Part shown: positions 7,233-15,457 of the stretch, piece by piece | Layout of the letters: each line of letters begins with the position of its first letter | How positions within the stretch are numbered: the first letter of the stretch is position 1 | NCBI GenBank assembly: GCA_017652545.1 | Contig: JAGCAV010000054.1 | Coordinates: 1 to 21,254 of the forward strand | DNA: 21,254 bases | Direction: 5' to 3' | Source: Lachnospiraceae bacterium | GTDB lineage: Bacteria; Bacillota_A; Clostridia; Lachnospirales; Lachnospiraceae | Made by a program: the position numbers and the translations under genes | The notes under the pieces: model-generated | Database searches by the model: none | Told to the model about the DNA's origin: nothing | The model's input: only the letters and a program-made list of their open reading frames with translations

Positions 7233-8627
7233 TCAATATCCGCCCGCATGCGCAAGCACATCTTCATGGCGGATCACTTCGGTCTTTTCCGTCAGGTCGT
7301 CAAACCAGGCCTGAAACCTTTGTTCCTGCAAATCCTCCCTTGCCAGGGCGATCCAGGCTTCCTCGCCTGTACCGTCATAATACATGACGTGAAAACCTTC
7401 CTCCGAATAGAGTATCTCACAGTCGCCTTCGCTGCGCTGCGCGTCAAACAGCCATTTAGTGATATTCTTTTCGAACTGTCCCCTGGTCACAGATGCCAGG
7501 TCAGCTGCCGTTCCGGATTTTTCCGCCTGGCGGGCCGCCAGTTCAACGAAAGCATCGCGGGTACTCCCCGCCTGCACCCATTCGTCCCGGAAAGCTTCCG
7601 CCTCCAGACAGGATGCTTCAAGCTGCTCATCCACCGTTCCGGCTGTTTCATCCAGAGGGAAATACGCGTCCAGGACATGGGCTGTCGGATAATCCGCTTC
7701 GTCCAGTCCGTGAAAGACCATGACATACCATCCGTTCGCATCCTCCACAAGGAAGAGATCACCATCACGTCTTTCCGCGTCAAACAGCCAGTCGCCATAT
7801 ACGCTGCCTTCGATATACGAGGCATCATCAAATGAAAGGTACTTGCCGCGGTCAGCATACGGCTGCGCCGCCTCTTTCAGGGAAGTCCCTTCGGCAACCT
7901 GCTGACGGATCTCCTCTGCCATCTTCTTCGCTGCGGCGCTCTCTTCCTCTGTCGGAACGGTCCCCATTGCACAGGCCCTGGCGAAAAAGCGTTCATACCT
8001 GGCTGTCGTGTAATCCCTGACATGATCCCGGTAGTATGCTTCAATCTCGTCATCAGCCGGATCAATGCTGCTTCGGAGCATCCCGGCATAGCCGTCAGCC
8101 AGTCTGGCGTCTGTCAGACACTTCTCAAACAGGGCCTCATCCATTCCTTCTCCGTAAAAATATGCCAGATATTCTTCCGTCTCCATGCCCAGGGTCTTTG
8201 CAAATCCGGCGACAGTCTCCTGCACCTGCGCAATTTCTTCCCTTTTCTGCCCGGAGAGCTCATAGCCTGCTTTTTCCGCTTCTTCCGACAGGGTCAGGAT
8301 CTGCTGCATGGACAGAAGCGCTTCGTCTGCAAAGAAGTCGAACCAGGTCCGTCCGTCTTCATAATCCTGCTCCTTCAGGGACTTCGCTTCATCGAACATA
8401 TAGGAAAGATAAGCGGAATTTTCTTCGGTAAAGGATGCATACCAGGAGTTGAAATAGTAATTGAATTCCGCCAGGGAGTGATCCGTTCCGTTGACGGTAA
8501 CCGCTGTCGCCTTTCCGGAACCGGTCTCATCGGAGGCTTCCGAAAACGCTGCGGAAAAGACCGTCGCCAGCAATGCAAGGATCACACAGGTGATTCCATA
8601 GACTTTCTTCAACTCCACTCTCAACAC
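7233..8627 (-). CDS. Secreted SurA/PpiC-like (parvulin-type) protein
   Basis: The protein has one N-terminal hydrophobic segment (about residues 10-29) after a basic KK, then a soluble acidic, helical body of ~430 residues. The ALTVNG-like opening (TAVTVNGTDHSLAEFNYYF) and helical first part resemble the SurA/PrsA N-domain. The second part holds two related parvulin-like units, each with a WLFDA-(E/Q)R-x-x-GD motif followed by a strand ending in VMVFHG or VMYYDG. A role as an extracytoplasmic folding factor or prolyl isomerase is plausible but the catalytic residues are not clear. There is no ATG; candidate starts are GTG/TTG codons at 8639, 8627, 8624, 8618 and 8612. I chose GTG at 8627 because GGAG lies six bases upstream. 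It lies between the esterase and the transporter ATPase on the same strand, an odd place for a foldase. Confidence 0.75.
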   Translation of the reverse strand: MLRVELKKVYGITCVILALLATVFSAAFSEASDETGSGKATAVTVNGTDHSLAEFNYYFNSWYASFTEENSAYLSYMFDEAKSLKEQDYEDGRTWFDFFADEALLSMQQILTLSEEAEKAGYELSGQKREEIAQVQETVAGFAKTLGMETEEYLAYFYGEGMDEALFEKCLTDARLADGYAGMLRSSIDPADDEIEAYYRDHVRDYTTARYERFFARACAMGTVPTEEESAAAKKMAEEIRQQVAEGTSLKEAAQPYADRGKYLSFDDASYIEGSVYGDWLFDAERRDGDLFLVEDANGWYVMVFHGLDEADYPTAHVLDAYFPLDETAGTVDEQLEASCLEAEAFRDEWVQAGSTRDAFVELAARQAEKSGTAADLASVTRGQFEKNITKWLFDAQRSEGDCEILYSEEGFHVMYYDGTGEEAWIALAREDLQEQRFQAWFDDLTEKTEVIRHEDVLAHAGGY

Positions 8628-8698
8628 GCCACACTCCACACTTTACGAAACTGCGCGCAGCAGTCCCTTCGTACTCCGGCTTCTTCCCTGTCAGGAAG

Positions 8699-9340
8699 TC
8701 ACCCAAGGATCTCCTTCACTTTCTGCGCCATGGCCCTGCCGAGCCTCGCATGGGAATCCGCATCCATGTGGATCCCGTCCGCGTCTGCAGCCTTCCCGTA
8801 AAGCGCCGCATCCAGGAAGGGAAGCCCCGCGGTATCCGCGAATGCCTTAAATTCCTTTGCGAACGCGCAGGAACGCTCATAGGCGTCCTCCCGGAACATG
8901 TCATGGAAAAGCGCGTTCTCTTTATATTTCGGGCTGATCTGAATCGGAGAAACGATCAGCATCTGCGGTTTTTTCTCTCCTGCCATGGGTGTGATCGACA
9001 GAACATCCAGATACCGGTTCAGGCCAAACGCGATGGTTCCCGCATCCACACCGAAACGGACCTTCAGGTCATTTGTCCCAAGCATCAGGATCACCAGGTC
9101 CAGCGGAGACTGTGTGTCAAGACAGGGTCCGAAATAGGCGATACCGCTCAGGCGTCCCTCAACCGGATCATCAAAGACCGTTGTTCTTCCGTTGTATCCT
9201 TCCTCGATCACCTGGTAATCATCTCCCAGTTCACGCTGAAGGACCCCTGTCCATCTGACGTCATCCGGGTGCCGCTGGGAATCCCCGGGAATGGCACCCC
9301 ATGTATTGGAATCTCCGAAGCAAAGGATTCGTTTTTTCAT
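8699..9340 (-). CDS. SGNH/GDSL-family esterase, cytoplasmic
   Basis: This 213-residue SGNH hydrolase resembles the arylesterase/acetylxylan-esterase-like group. The catalytic blocks are visible: block I FGDSN with nucleophile Ser11, a block II Gly in YNGRTT, block III GTND with Asn90, and block V DGIHMD with Asp188 and His191. There is no signal peptide, so it acts inside the cell, probably removing acyl (often acetyl) groups from an imported sugar. The start at the ATG at 9340 is supported by GGAGG eight bases upstream and by FGDSN sitting at residue 8; a longer in-frame extension to 9421 lacks both and overlaps a hairpin. It precedes the SurA-like gene on the same strand and shares the transport context. 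Confidence 0.9.
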   Translation of the reverse strand: MKKRILCFGDSNTWGAIPGDSQRHPDDVRWTGVLQRELGDDYQVIEEGYNGRTTVFDDPVEGRLSGIAYFGPCLDTQSPLDLVILMLGTNDLKVRFGVDAGTIAFGLNRYLDVLSITPMAGEKKPQMLIVSPIQISPKYKENALFHDMFREDAYERSCAFAKEFKAFADTAGLPFLDAALYGKAADADGIHMDADSHARLGRAMAQKVKEILG

Positions 9341-9386
9341 CAGGTACGCCTCCGTTTGTGCTGTCCCATGCATAAATATAAAAATA

Positions 9387-9449
9387 CCAGACGATGAGAC
9401 GCATTTCAGCATGCGCCTCATTAAAAATATACAATATTATATCATCTGG
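9387..9449 (-). terminator. Stem-loop terminator candidate after UroD copy 2
   Basis: On the minus strand ATGAGGCGCAT pairs with ATGCGTCTCAT (arms 9411-9421 and 9394-9404, one mismatch, six-base loop). An outer stem joins CCAGATG (9443-9449) with CGTCTGG (9387-9393), and the T-rich tail TATTTTTATATTT follows immediately. It lies in the 235-base gap between the UroD gene ending at 9576 and the esterase gene. It could end the UroD transcript or, because of the promoter-like TGATATAAT inside its loop region, act as a leader hairpin for the next unit. Confidence 0.5.
9436..9444 (-). promoter_or_regulatory. Possible extended -10 promoter for the esterase/transport genes
   Basis: The minus strand reads TGATATAAT, a perfect extended -10 element (TGn then TATAAT). 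No convincing -35 box was found at the right distance. Transcription would start near 9430, leaving a ~90-base leader that includes the 9394-9421 hairpin before the esterase start at 9340. Confidence 0.35.
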
Positions 9450-9575
9450 AACACGGTCAGTATAGAAAAATATGGGCGACCAATGGGACAATATTCACTT
9501 TTTCAAGGATTTTGTAAGTATTGCACAATGTAATTCTCTTATTTTTATGCAATTTGCCCCGGTCCTGTTCCCGGC

Positions 9576-10826
9576 CTACCTTCTGGCATCTTCCACAGCC
9601 CTGTACATGGCCATGATATTCTCAGGCGGAACATCCCCCAGGATATTGTGTTCCTGATTGAAAACAAATCCGCCGTCCTGGAAGAAGATATCGATCTTTC
9701 TGCGGCAGTGTTCATACACCTCCTCCGGAGTCCCGTGGTTGAGCACCTGCCGGTTGTTGATCCCGCCGCCCCAGAAAGTAATGTCCTTCCCCCAGGTCTT
9801 CTTCAGCTCTGCCGCGTCCATGTTGGCTGCTGATGTCTGTACCGGGCTGATGATATCGAAACCGGCTTCTGCCAGGTCACCGATCACCGGGAAGATCGAG
9901 CCGCAGGAGTGCAGGAAAGTCTTCATGGAACTGTGCTTATGGACATATTCATTGATCTTCGTGTGGTAAGGCTTGTAGAGCCGGCGGTATTTGTCCAGCG
10001 ACATGAACATGTTGTTGTTCATGCCCAGGTCATCCCCGAACCGCAGCAGGTCAACATAGCCATCCAGATATTTGCAGGCATTCACCAGCGTCGCCAGATG
10101 ACGCTGAAGAAGCTGCTCGTTCAGTTCGAGGATCATGTCTTCATCCTCATAAATATCCATGAGGTAGTTTTCCATGCGGCGCAGGAAGGTGCCCCACTCA
10201 AAGAAATTACAGCCGCAGGTCACCATCAGCGCACGGTCCGTGCTGGCCCGCAGGACCTGGCAGCGCGCCCTGAAATCTTCCCAGAAATTCTCTTCCTTGC
10301 TGTGGTCCCACGGCGCGTGCACCAGCGCGCTCCAGATCACCTTGCTCATGGCATGATCCAGATTGTCCCAGTTTTCCGGGTAGTCCTCCTTGTACGGGAA
10401 GCACTGCTGGTCAAAGCACATGCCGTTTTTCGGCATGCGGGCGATATGCGTCCCCTCGGAATCAAAATAGTCCATGGATCCGTCCGGATTCTGTCTCGGT
10501 CTGAACCACGACGGCCACTGGGCGGGAATCCCGCCTGCGAGCGTCACATCATACCAGTCTTCATCGGCGACATTAAACACCCGGCCGACATCCAGAACAT
10601 CCGCCCCTATGATATCAAGGATCTGTATCTCGGGCTGTGCGACCTGCTGGACCACATCATAGATCCGGTTATGTCCGGTTTTGATGCCAAGATACTCCTT
10701 CAGTTTTCCGTATGCCTGTCCGCTGATCCCCGTGCTGACGTTGCTGCCCAGGTCCATCGGAAGCGTATCCGGGTTCTGATGATTGACGGAAGCCATCACC
10801 CGCTCCCTCGGTGTCATTTTTGCCAT
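9576..10826 (-). CDS. Uroporphyrinogen decarboxylase (UroD/MtaA-superfamily) family protein, copy 2 (longer type)
   Basis: This 416-residue protein is a longer relative of the two ~345-residue UroD-family proteins in this window. It opens with MTPRERVMASVNHQNPDTLPMDLG, typical of the MtaA-like branch, and carries LLRFGDDLGMNNNMFMSLDKYRRL, the H-x-C pair in LHSCGS, FWGGGINNRQVLNHGTPEEV and DVPPENIMAMY. The region where MtaA enzymes place their third zinc-ligand cysteine reads NQEHNI, with a histidine instead. The start at 10826 is supported by AAAGGAGG just upstream; an in-frame codon at 10865 would overlap that site. It follows copy 3 by 57 bases and is probably co-transcribed with it. The reaction is unknown: thiol or C1 transfer is the family precedent, but no corrinoid protein is encoded here. 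Confidence 0.85.
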   Translation of the reverse strand: MAKMTPRERVMASVNHQNPDTLPMDLGSNVSTGISGQAYGKLKEYLGIKTGHNRIYDVVQQVAQPEIQILDIIGADVLDVGRVFNVADEDWYDVTLAGGIPAQWPSWFRPRQNPDGSMDYFDSEGTHIARMPKNGMCFDQQCFPYKEDYPENWDNLDHAMSKVIWSALVHAPWDHSKEENFWEDFRARCQVLRASTDRALMVTCGCNFFEWGTFLRRMENYLMDIYEDEDMILELNEQLLQRHLATLVNACKYLDGYVDLLRFGDDLGMNNNMFMSLDKYRRLYKPYHTKINEYVHKHSSMKTFLHSCGSIFPVIGDLAEAGFDIISPVQTSAANMDAAELKKTWGKDITFWGGGINNRQVLNHGTPEEVYEHCRRKIDIFFQDGGFVFNQEHNILGDVPPENIMAMYRAVEDARR

Positions 10827-10883
10827 AGTCCTTTCTCCTCCTTTCGGCTGTATACAGCGCATCAAATGATGGATCAGATGATG

Positions 10884-11921
10884 TTACATTTTCATTGCCT
10901 CTTCCAGCATGGCAGCCACATTTTCGGGCGGCACGTCATCCAGCAGAACGCCCTGGCTCGGTGAGAGAACCATCCCTGTCGGGAAGATTTCCTTCAGTTC
11001 CCGCACCTTTGCCCTGACCTGTTCAGGCGTTCCCTTCGGCAGCAGTTCCTGGATATCAATGCCGCCGAAGAACGAGATCCTGTCTCCGTATGCGTCCCTG
11101 ATCTGTCTGGGATCCATGCCCGCGGCGTGTGCCTGCAGCGGGTGGACGAAATCCGCCCCTGCCTCGATCATCTCCGGGATCGCGTCAAACACGGCTCCGC
11201 ATGAATGATAGATCACCTTGATGCCGTAACTGTGAGCCTGATCGATCAGTTCCTTCGCCCCCGGCATCACATAATCATGGATCATCTTCCGGGAGATCAT
11301 CAGTCCCCGCTGGCTGCCGAAATCATTTGCGATAATGATCGAATCGATTCTTCCCTCACCGGCCTCATAGATGATCCGGTTTGCTTTCAGATAGAAATCC
11401 AGGATCTTTCTGTCAACGGCCATGTAGATATCGGGATTGGTCACCATGTTCATCAGTGCCGTTTCCATTCCGAAAGCAGCACAGGCATCCTGAAAATGCG
11501 CGCTCCAGACCTGAGCCAGGATCGCCCTGTCCTCAGGGGCTTCCCTGCAGATCTTCCTGATCTTTTCCGTATCAATGTATAATTCAGGATCCGGCCATTC
11601 AAAGAAATCAAGATCTTCCGGTTCTTCCGCATCCTTAAAACACCCGTCCGCGGTCAGTGTCCTGTGCTCCGGATCTACATTGGAGCCGTTCCTGTACCAG
11701 TCAAAGGCAGCCGCAATGTGGGACGCGTAACCCGAATCATACGGAATGTCAAAAGCATACACGTCGTCGCCGACTTTCATCTGCAGCTCGTGCCAGTCAG
11801 AAACGCCGTAGTACGCACAGATCAGTTCCAGCTCCCTGCCGACCGGTGCACTCATCCAGACGGGCAGCCTGTCCACCGGCTTACGCTCCGCAACCGCGTA
11901 AAATCTTTCCCTGCCGGTCAT
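10884..11921 (-). CDS. Uroporphyrinogen decarboxylase (UroD/MtaA-superfamily) family protein, copy 3
   Basis: This 345-residue paralogue of the protein at 980-2026 aligns with it almost without gaps. Shared blocks include AAFDWYxNGxNVD, EHRTLTADGCF, WPDPELYID, HFQDxCAAFGM and GSQRGLMIS. His239 and Cys241 form the H-x-C pair in YHSCGA. The usual third zinc-ligand region reads SPSQGV, with neither Cys nor His, unlike copy 1. The start at 11921 is set by GGGAGG eight bases upstream; a second ATG six bases earlier is only two bases from that site. It is the first gene of the minus-strand operon, about 40 bases behind a good promoter and divergent from the LacI-type regulator, so it is likely the main regulated target. 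Confidence 0.85.
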   Translation of the reverse strand: MTGRERFYAVAERKPVDRLPVWMSAPVGRELELICAYYGVSDWHELQMKVGDDVYAFDIPYDSGYASHIAAAFDWYRNGSNVDPEHRTLTADGCFKDAEEPEDLDFFEWPDPELYIDTEKIRKICREAPEDRAILAQVWSAHFQDACAAFGMETALMNMVTNPDIYMAVDRKILDFYLKANRIIYEAGEGRIDSIIIANDFGSQRGLMISRKMIHDYVMPGAKELIDQAHSYGIKVIYHSCGAVFDAIPEMIEAGADFVHPLQAHAAGMDPRQIRDAYGDRISFFGGIDIQELLPKGTPEQVRAKVRELKEIFPTGMVLSPSQGVLLDDVPPENVAAMLEEAMKM

Positions 11922-11968
11922 AACCATATCCTCCCTGAAATAAAGCATATCACCATACATACATCATT

Positions 11969-11996
11969 ATTATAAACACAGAAAAAAGACGGACAA
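11969..11996 (-). promoter_or_regulatory. Promoter for the UroD-led operon
   Basis: On the minus strand TTGTCC (11991-11996) and a perfect TATAAT (11969-11974) are separated by 16 bases. This predicts a start near 11962 and a ~40-base leader to the ATG at 11921. A GACGG/CCGTC inverted repeat (11989-11993 and 12005-12009) overlaps the upstream edge. Confidence 0.6.
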
Positions 11997-12019
11997 CAGG
12001 GTCGCCGTCAAAAAAATCT

Positions 12020-12040
12020 AAACGTTTTACTGAAATTTCA
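12020..12040. promoter_or_regulatory. Candidate LacI-family operator between divergent promoters
   Basis: AAACGTTT (12020-12027), a perfect palindrome with the central CG typical of LacI/GalR operators, is followed by a second perfect palindrome TGAAATTTCA (12031-12040). The CG centre lies about 30 bases from each flanking -35 box, so one regulator could affect both promoters. The adjacent LacI-type protein is the natural candidate to bind here. Confidence 0.5.
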
Positions 12041-12049
12041 CCTGTTCAT

Positions 12050-12078
12050 TTTACCGGTCTGAAAAAGTGTGATATGAT
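12050..12078 (+). promoter_or_regulatory. Promoter for the LacI-type regulator
   Basis: TTTACC (12050-12055) and TATGAT (12073-12078) are separated by 17 bases. Transcription would start near 12085, giving a ~90-base leader before the ATG at 12174. Confidence 0.6.
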
Positions 12079-12173
12079 CAGGATAAATATGCGTCAGTCC
12101 GTTGCAATCAATGCTTAACAGCATGACACGGTATGGCACGTAAAAACGCCGATCAGCAAAGAGGGAATGAGTA

Positions 12174-14483
12174 ATGGCAACCATTAAGGATGTAGCGCGG
12201 GAAGCAGGTGTTTCGATCGCTACGGTTTCATGCGCCCTGAGCGGTTCGAAACCGGTGAAGAGCGAGACCCGCTCCCGTGTCCTGAAAGCCGCCGGGAAGC
12301 TGAAATACATACCGAATTCGTCTGCAAGGAACCTGAAAAAAGCCGCCGGCAGCGTGGTATCGGTCATCATCCCGGATATGAAAAGCCGCATGTACTCCGA
12401 GGCTTTTGACAGCCTGTCTTCCTGTCTGCAGGCACAGGGATACACGACCAGCATCTCATTTACAAACGGTTCCCCTGACATCGAATGTGCGCGTATCGAC
12501 GAAGCCGTCTCCCAGAACACGGCAGGTATCCTCCTGATCACCTCCCAGCCGGAAAACACGGCTTTTTTCCAGGACCATCTGATCAGCTACAAAATACCGG
12601 TCGTGTTCATGGAGCGAGAACCGGTATCGCTCCCGATCAATTATATCGGTTTCAAGAACTATGACGCCTTTTACCGGCTTACCGACAACCTGCTCCGGAA
12701 GGGATACCGCAGGATCGCCATCATGTGCGGCCCCCTGCATTTTTCCACGGAACGTCAGTGTGTACAGGGCGTCTACGATGCCATGGCGGAATGCAGTGAA
12801 GATCTTAAACCTACCCGGATCTGTGTCACCAACCTGACAAGGGAGGATGCATTCAGTTCTTACCTCAGGTCCTTCACGAACGATGTTCCCGAGGTTCTCA
12901 TTTCCACGAACCGCGAAGCGACCAACGGTCTGCTGGTGGCGCTGCATTACGCAGGCCTGAAGATTCCCCGTGACCTGATCGTTGTCAGTTACTCGGAGGA
13001 AGCATGGGCGGATATCAGTGAAAGCTCCGGCCTTCTGACGATCTCCCGTTCCGCGTCCTCACTCGGGGAGGAAGCGGCGCGCATGCTGCTTCGAAACATA
13101 CAGGAACCCGACCTTTTTGAGCAGACGATCACGGAACTTCCTGTCTCCGACGAACTGGCCCTGACACAGATTCCCAAAAGAAAGCACGGCAGGCGCACGG
13201 AGGCGTCTTCCGGCAGAGCCGGGCATGCAAAAGAGGTCCTTCAGTTCCTGGCAGTCGGGAATCCCACCGTAAAAGCCCTCAGCCTTCTCACTGCGCACTT
13301 TACCCGTATGACCGGGATTGGGGTCAACTATACCTTTGTCGCCCAGAATGAACTGTTCCGGATGGTTTCGAAAGACATGGACGAACTGACCGCCAGATAT
13401 GATCTGTATACGTATGATGTGCCCTGGCTGGAGTACATGGTCCAGAACGCCAGTCTGGCAGATATTTCCGACTTTGCCGAAAGCGATCGTTTTCCACGGG
13501 ATCTTCTGATTCCGGAAAGTCTCCGCAACTGCCAGGTCAACAGCCGGTACTACGGAATCCCTCTGAGCGGAGGCACGATCCTCCTTTTCTACAGAAGGGA
13601 TCTGTTTGAAAGCCACCAGCTCAGGGAGGAGTACCAAAGGCACAGCAGTATTTCCCTTCGTCCGCCGCGCACATGGAAGGAATTCAATGATATCGCGGCT
13701 TTCTTTACCCGGTCGATCACGCCCTCTTCCCCCACCGAGTACGGCACTTCCTTTGCCGGCATCATTGATGAGGAAATGGCGCCTGAGATCCTGATCCGTC
13801 TCTGGTCCTACGGCGGGCAGCTCTGGGACAGCTACCGCCGGCCGTCTTTCGACACAAAGGAAAACCGCCAGGCCTTTGAAAGCATCCTTGCCACGCTTTC
13901 ATGTACGCCTGACGGTGATCTGGGCTCATCGATCCATAAAACGGTCCGTGATTTCTGCAGCGGAAGAACCGCCATGCTGATCACATACTCCGAATTTGCC
14001 CAGGAGATCAGCCGGTACCTGAGCGGTCATATGCCTGAGAAGGTCGGTGTGCAGACCATACCGGGACGTCATCCCGCGAGTGTGGGATGGAATATCGGCC
14101 TCAATCCCTTCTCCAAAAATGTGGAAGCCGTCCACAAATTCTTTTCCTGGATCCTGCAGGTCGATACCGGCTATTACCTGACGATCCTGAACGGGGCCAC
14201 GCCCATGAAGGCTCCCTATCACAACTATCAGCTGCACAAGCTGTATCCCTGGCTGGCCTGTACGGAGGAGAGCCTCCGGCTGGCTGTGCGCCGCAACACG
14301 CCCTACCAGAGACGGTCCCTGATCCTGCCGCCCAACGAGGTCGAACACATCCTCTGCCAGGCGTTCCGCCGGGTCGTACGGGAAAACATGTCTGTCGAAA
14401 GCGCGCTTGAGGAAGCGCAGCAGGAGGCAAATCACCTTTTCCGCATGTACGGGTATCCGACCGCAAGAAAACTGGAACTGTAG
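12174..14483 (+). CDS. LacI-family regulator fused to an extracellular-type solute-binding domain
   Basis: This 769-residue protein is about twice the usual LacI length. Residues 1-55 form the LacI helix-turn-helix and hinge helix (TIKDVAREAGVSIATVSCALSG, then SSARNLKKA). Residues 60-330 form the standard periplasmic-binding-like effector domain, starting VVSVIIPDM. A basic linker (~335-350, KRKHGRRTEASSGR) leads to a second module resembling SBP_bac_1 proteins: YYGIPLSGGTILLFYRRDLFE, PPRTWKEFNDIAAF, LWSYGGQLWD, FCSGRTAMLIT and VGWNIGLNPFSKN. There is no signal peptide or membrane segment, so both binding domains should be cytoplasmic. It is read continuously, with no frameshift. GAGGG lies eight bases before the ATG. 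It diverges from the UroD-led operon and probably controls it, perhaps sensing two ligands. The last position of the first helix pair has Cys20 where Arg is common. Confidence 0.88.
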   Translation: MATIKDVAREAGVSIATVSCALSGSKPVKSETRSRVLKAAGKLKYIPNSSARNLKKAAGSVVSVIIPDMKSRMYSEAFDSLSSCLQAQGYTTSISFTNGSPDIECARIDEAVSQNTAGILLITSQPENTAFFQDHLISYKIPVVFMEREPVSLPINYIGFKNYDAFYRLTDNLLRKGYRRIAIMCGPLHFSTERQCVQGVYDAMAECSEDLKPTRICVTNLTREDAFSSYLRSFTNDVPEVLISTNREATNGLLVALHYAGLKIPRDLIVVSYSEEAWADISESSGLLTISRSASSLGEEAARMLLRNIQEPDLFEQTITELPVSDELALTQIPKRKHGRRTEASSGRAGHAKEVLQFLAVGNPTVKALSLLTAHFTRMTGIGVNYTFVAQNELFRMVSKDMDELTARYDLYTYDVPWLEYMVQNASLADISDFAESDRFPRDLLIPESLRNCQVNSRYYGIPLSGGTILLFYRRDLFESHQLREEYQRHSSISLRPPRTWKEFNDIAAFFTRSITPSSPTEYGTSFAGIIDEEMAPEILIRLWSYGGQLWDSYRRPSFDTKENRQAFESILATLSCTPDGDLGSSIHKTVRDFCSGRTAMLITYSEFAQEISRYLSGHMPEKVGVQTIPGRHPASVGWNIGLNPFSKNVEAVHKFFSWILQVDTGYYLTILNGATPMKAPYHNYQLHKLYPWLACTEESLRLAVRRNTPYQRRSLILPPNEVEHILCQAFRRVVRENMSVESALEEAQQEANHLFRMYGYPTARKLEL

Positions 14484-14487
14484 CGGA

Positions 14488-15438
14488 TCACTCCCGGATC
14501 ATGCCGCTGACGAGGACCTTATCCTCCGGGATGTACTCCAGTGCAGCCAGGCGCAGCGGTTCGATCTGGGACCGGGTCATGGCACCCATCCCGTCATAAT
14601 CCCATTTCTGTTCCAGCCTGTCGTATTTCGAGACACACACGCCGTTGAAAGCCGGCATTTCCCAGCGTTCCAGCACATCCGATACATGTTCACGCAAAAA
14701 CGCGCCGATCGCGCGGATGTTCTCCCGCGAAGCAGTCGCCCCATAGATCAGGGGGGTCCTGATCCAGAGCGCCATGGGATGATCCGCCCTGCGCATGAAT
14801 TCGGCTGCCAGGATCAGATTTTCCAGGATCCGCTCATTCGACTGTCCGGTGTATTTTTGGTGCATCGCCGGGTCAAAAATCTTCATGTCATAGAGCAGGC
14901 AGTCCGTCTGCGGCAGCACATGTTCCAGGTTCTTACGGGGCACACAGCCGCAGGTGTCAAGCGCCGTCGTGATCTTCTCCTCCTTCAGCCGCCTGAAGAA
15001 GGCTTCCACAAATTCCGCCTGCAGAAGCGGTTCCCCGCCCGATACCGTGACACCGCCTCCGAACTGCTCATAAAATGTCCTGTCCCGAAGCACCTCTTCC
15101 AGCAGGGTTTCCAGGTCGTATTCCTGTCCCTGCCAGAGCATGGCCGCGGCAGGACATGCCTCTGCGCATTTCCCGCAGGCCGCGCATACTGTCCGGTCGA
15201 TATGGATGCGCTCCGGAAGCATCTGCAGCGCGCCGGTCGGGCAGGCAGCCGCACAGGAACCGCAGCCGATGCATGAGGCGGCATCCCACCAGACTTCATT
15301 GCGCATCCGGATGCTCTCCGGGTTCTGGCACCACCGGCAGTGCAGCGGACAGCCTTTCACAAAGACAGTCGTGCGCATGCCGGGTCCGTCATGGGTCGTT
15401 CCGTGTGAAACATCGATTGTCAGCAATTTTCTGTTCAT
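14488..15438 (-). CDS. Glycyl-radical enzyme activating protein (radical SAM)
   Basis: This 316-residue radical SAM activase generates the glycyl radical on its partner enzyme. The SAM cluster motif is C30-x3-C34-x2-C37 (KGCPLHCRWCQNP). It is followed by two ferredoxin-type clusters, C56/C59/C62/C66 (CIGCGSCAAACP) and C85/C88/C91/C95 (CAACGKCAEACP), the layout of GRE activases of the non-PFL type. VSGGEPLLQ (~132-140) is the SAM-binding GGE motif. The start at 15438 is preferred: GGTGAG lies seven bases upstream and MNRKLLTIDVSHGTTHDGPG is a typical N-terminus; an in-frame TTG at 15486 would overlap the GRE gene end. It lies 19 bases after the GRE gene. The 3' end is only four bases from the convergent regulator's stop codon. 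Confidence 0.95.
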   Translation of the reverse strand: MNRKLLTIDVSHGTTHDGPGMRTTVFVKGCPLHCRWCQNPESIRMRNEVWWDAASCIGCGSCAAACPTGALQMLPERIHIDRTVCAACGKCAEACPAAAMLWQGQEYDLETLLEEVLRDRTFYEQFGGGVTVSGGEPLLQAEFVEAFFRRLKEEKITTALDTCGCVPRKNLEHVLPQTDCLLYDMKIFDPAMHQKYTGQSNERILENLILAAEFMRRADHPMALWIRTPLIYGATASRENIRAIGAFLREHVSDVLERWEMPAFNGVCVSKYDRLEQKWDYDGMGAMTRSQIEPLRLAALEYIPEDKVLVSGMIRE

Positions 15439-15457
15439 TTTCCGGCTCACCGTTTCT

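Noticed and set aside
12015..12030. CcpA cre site
   Set aside because: The palindrome AAACGTTT lacks the TG...CA ends of the cre consensus; a site for the adjacent LacI-type regulator is the simpler reading.
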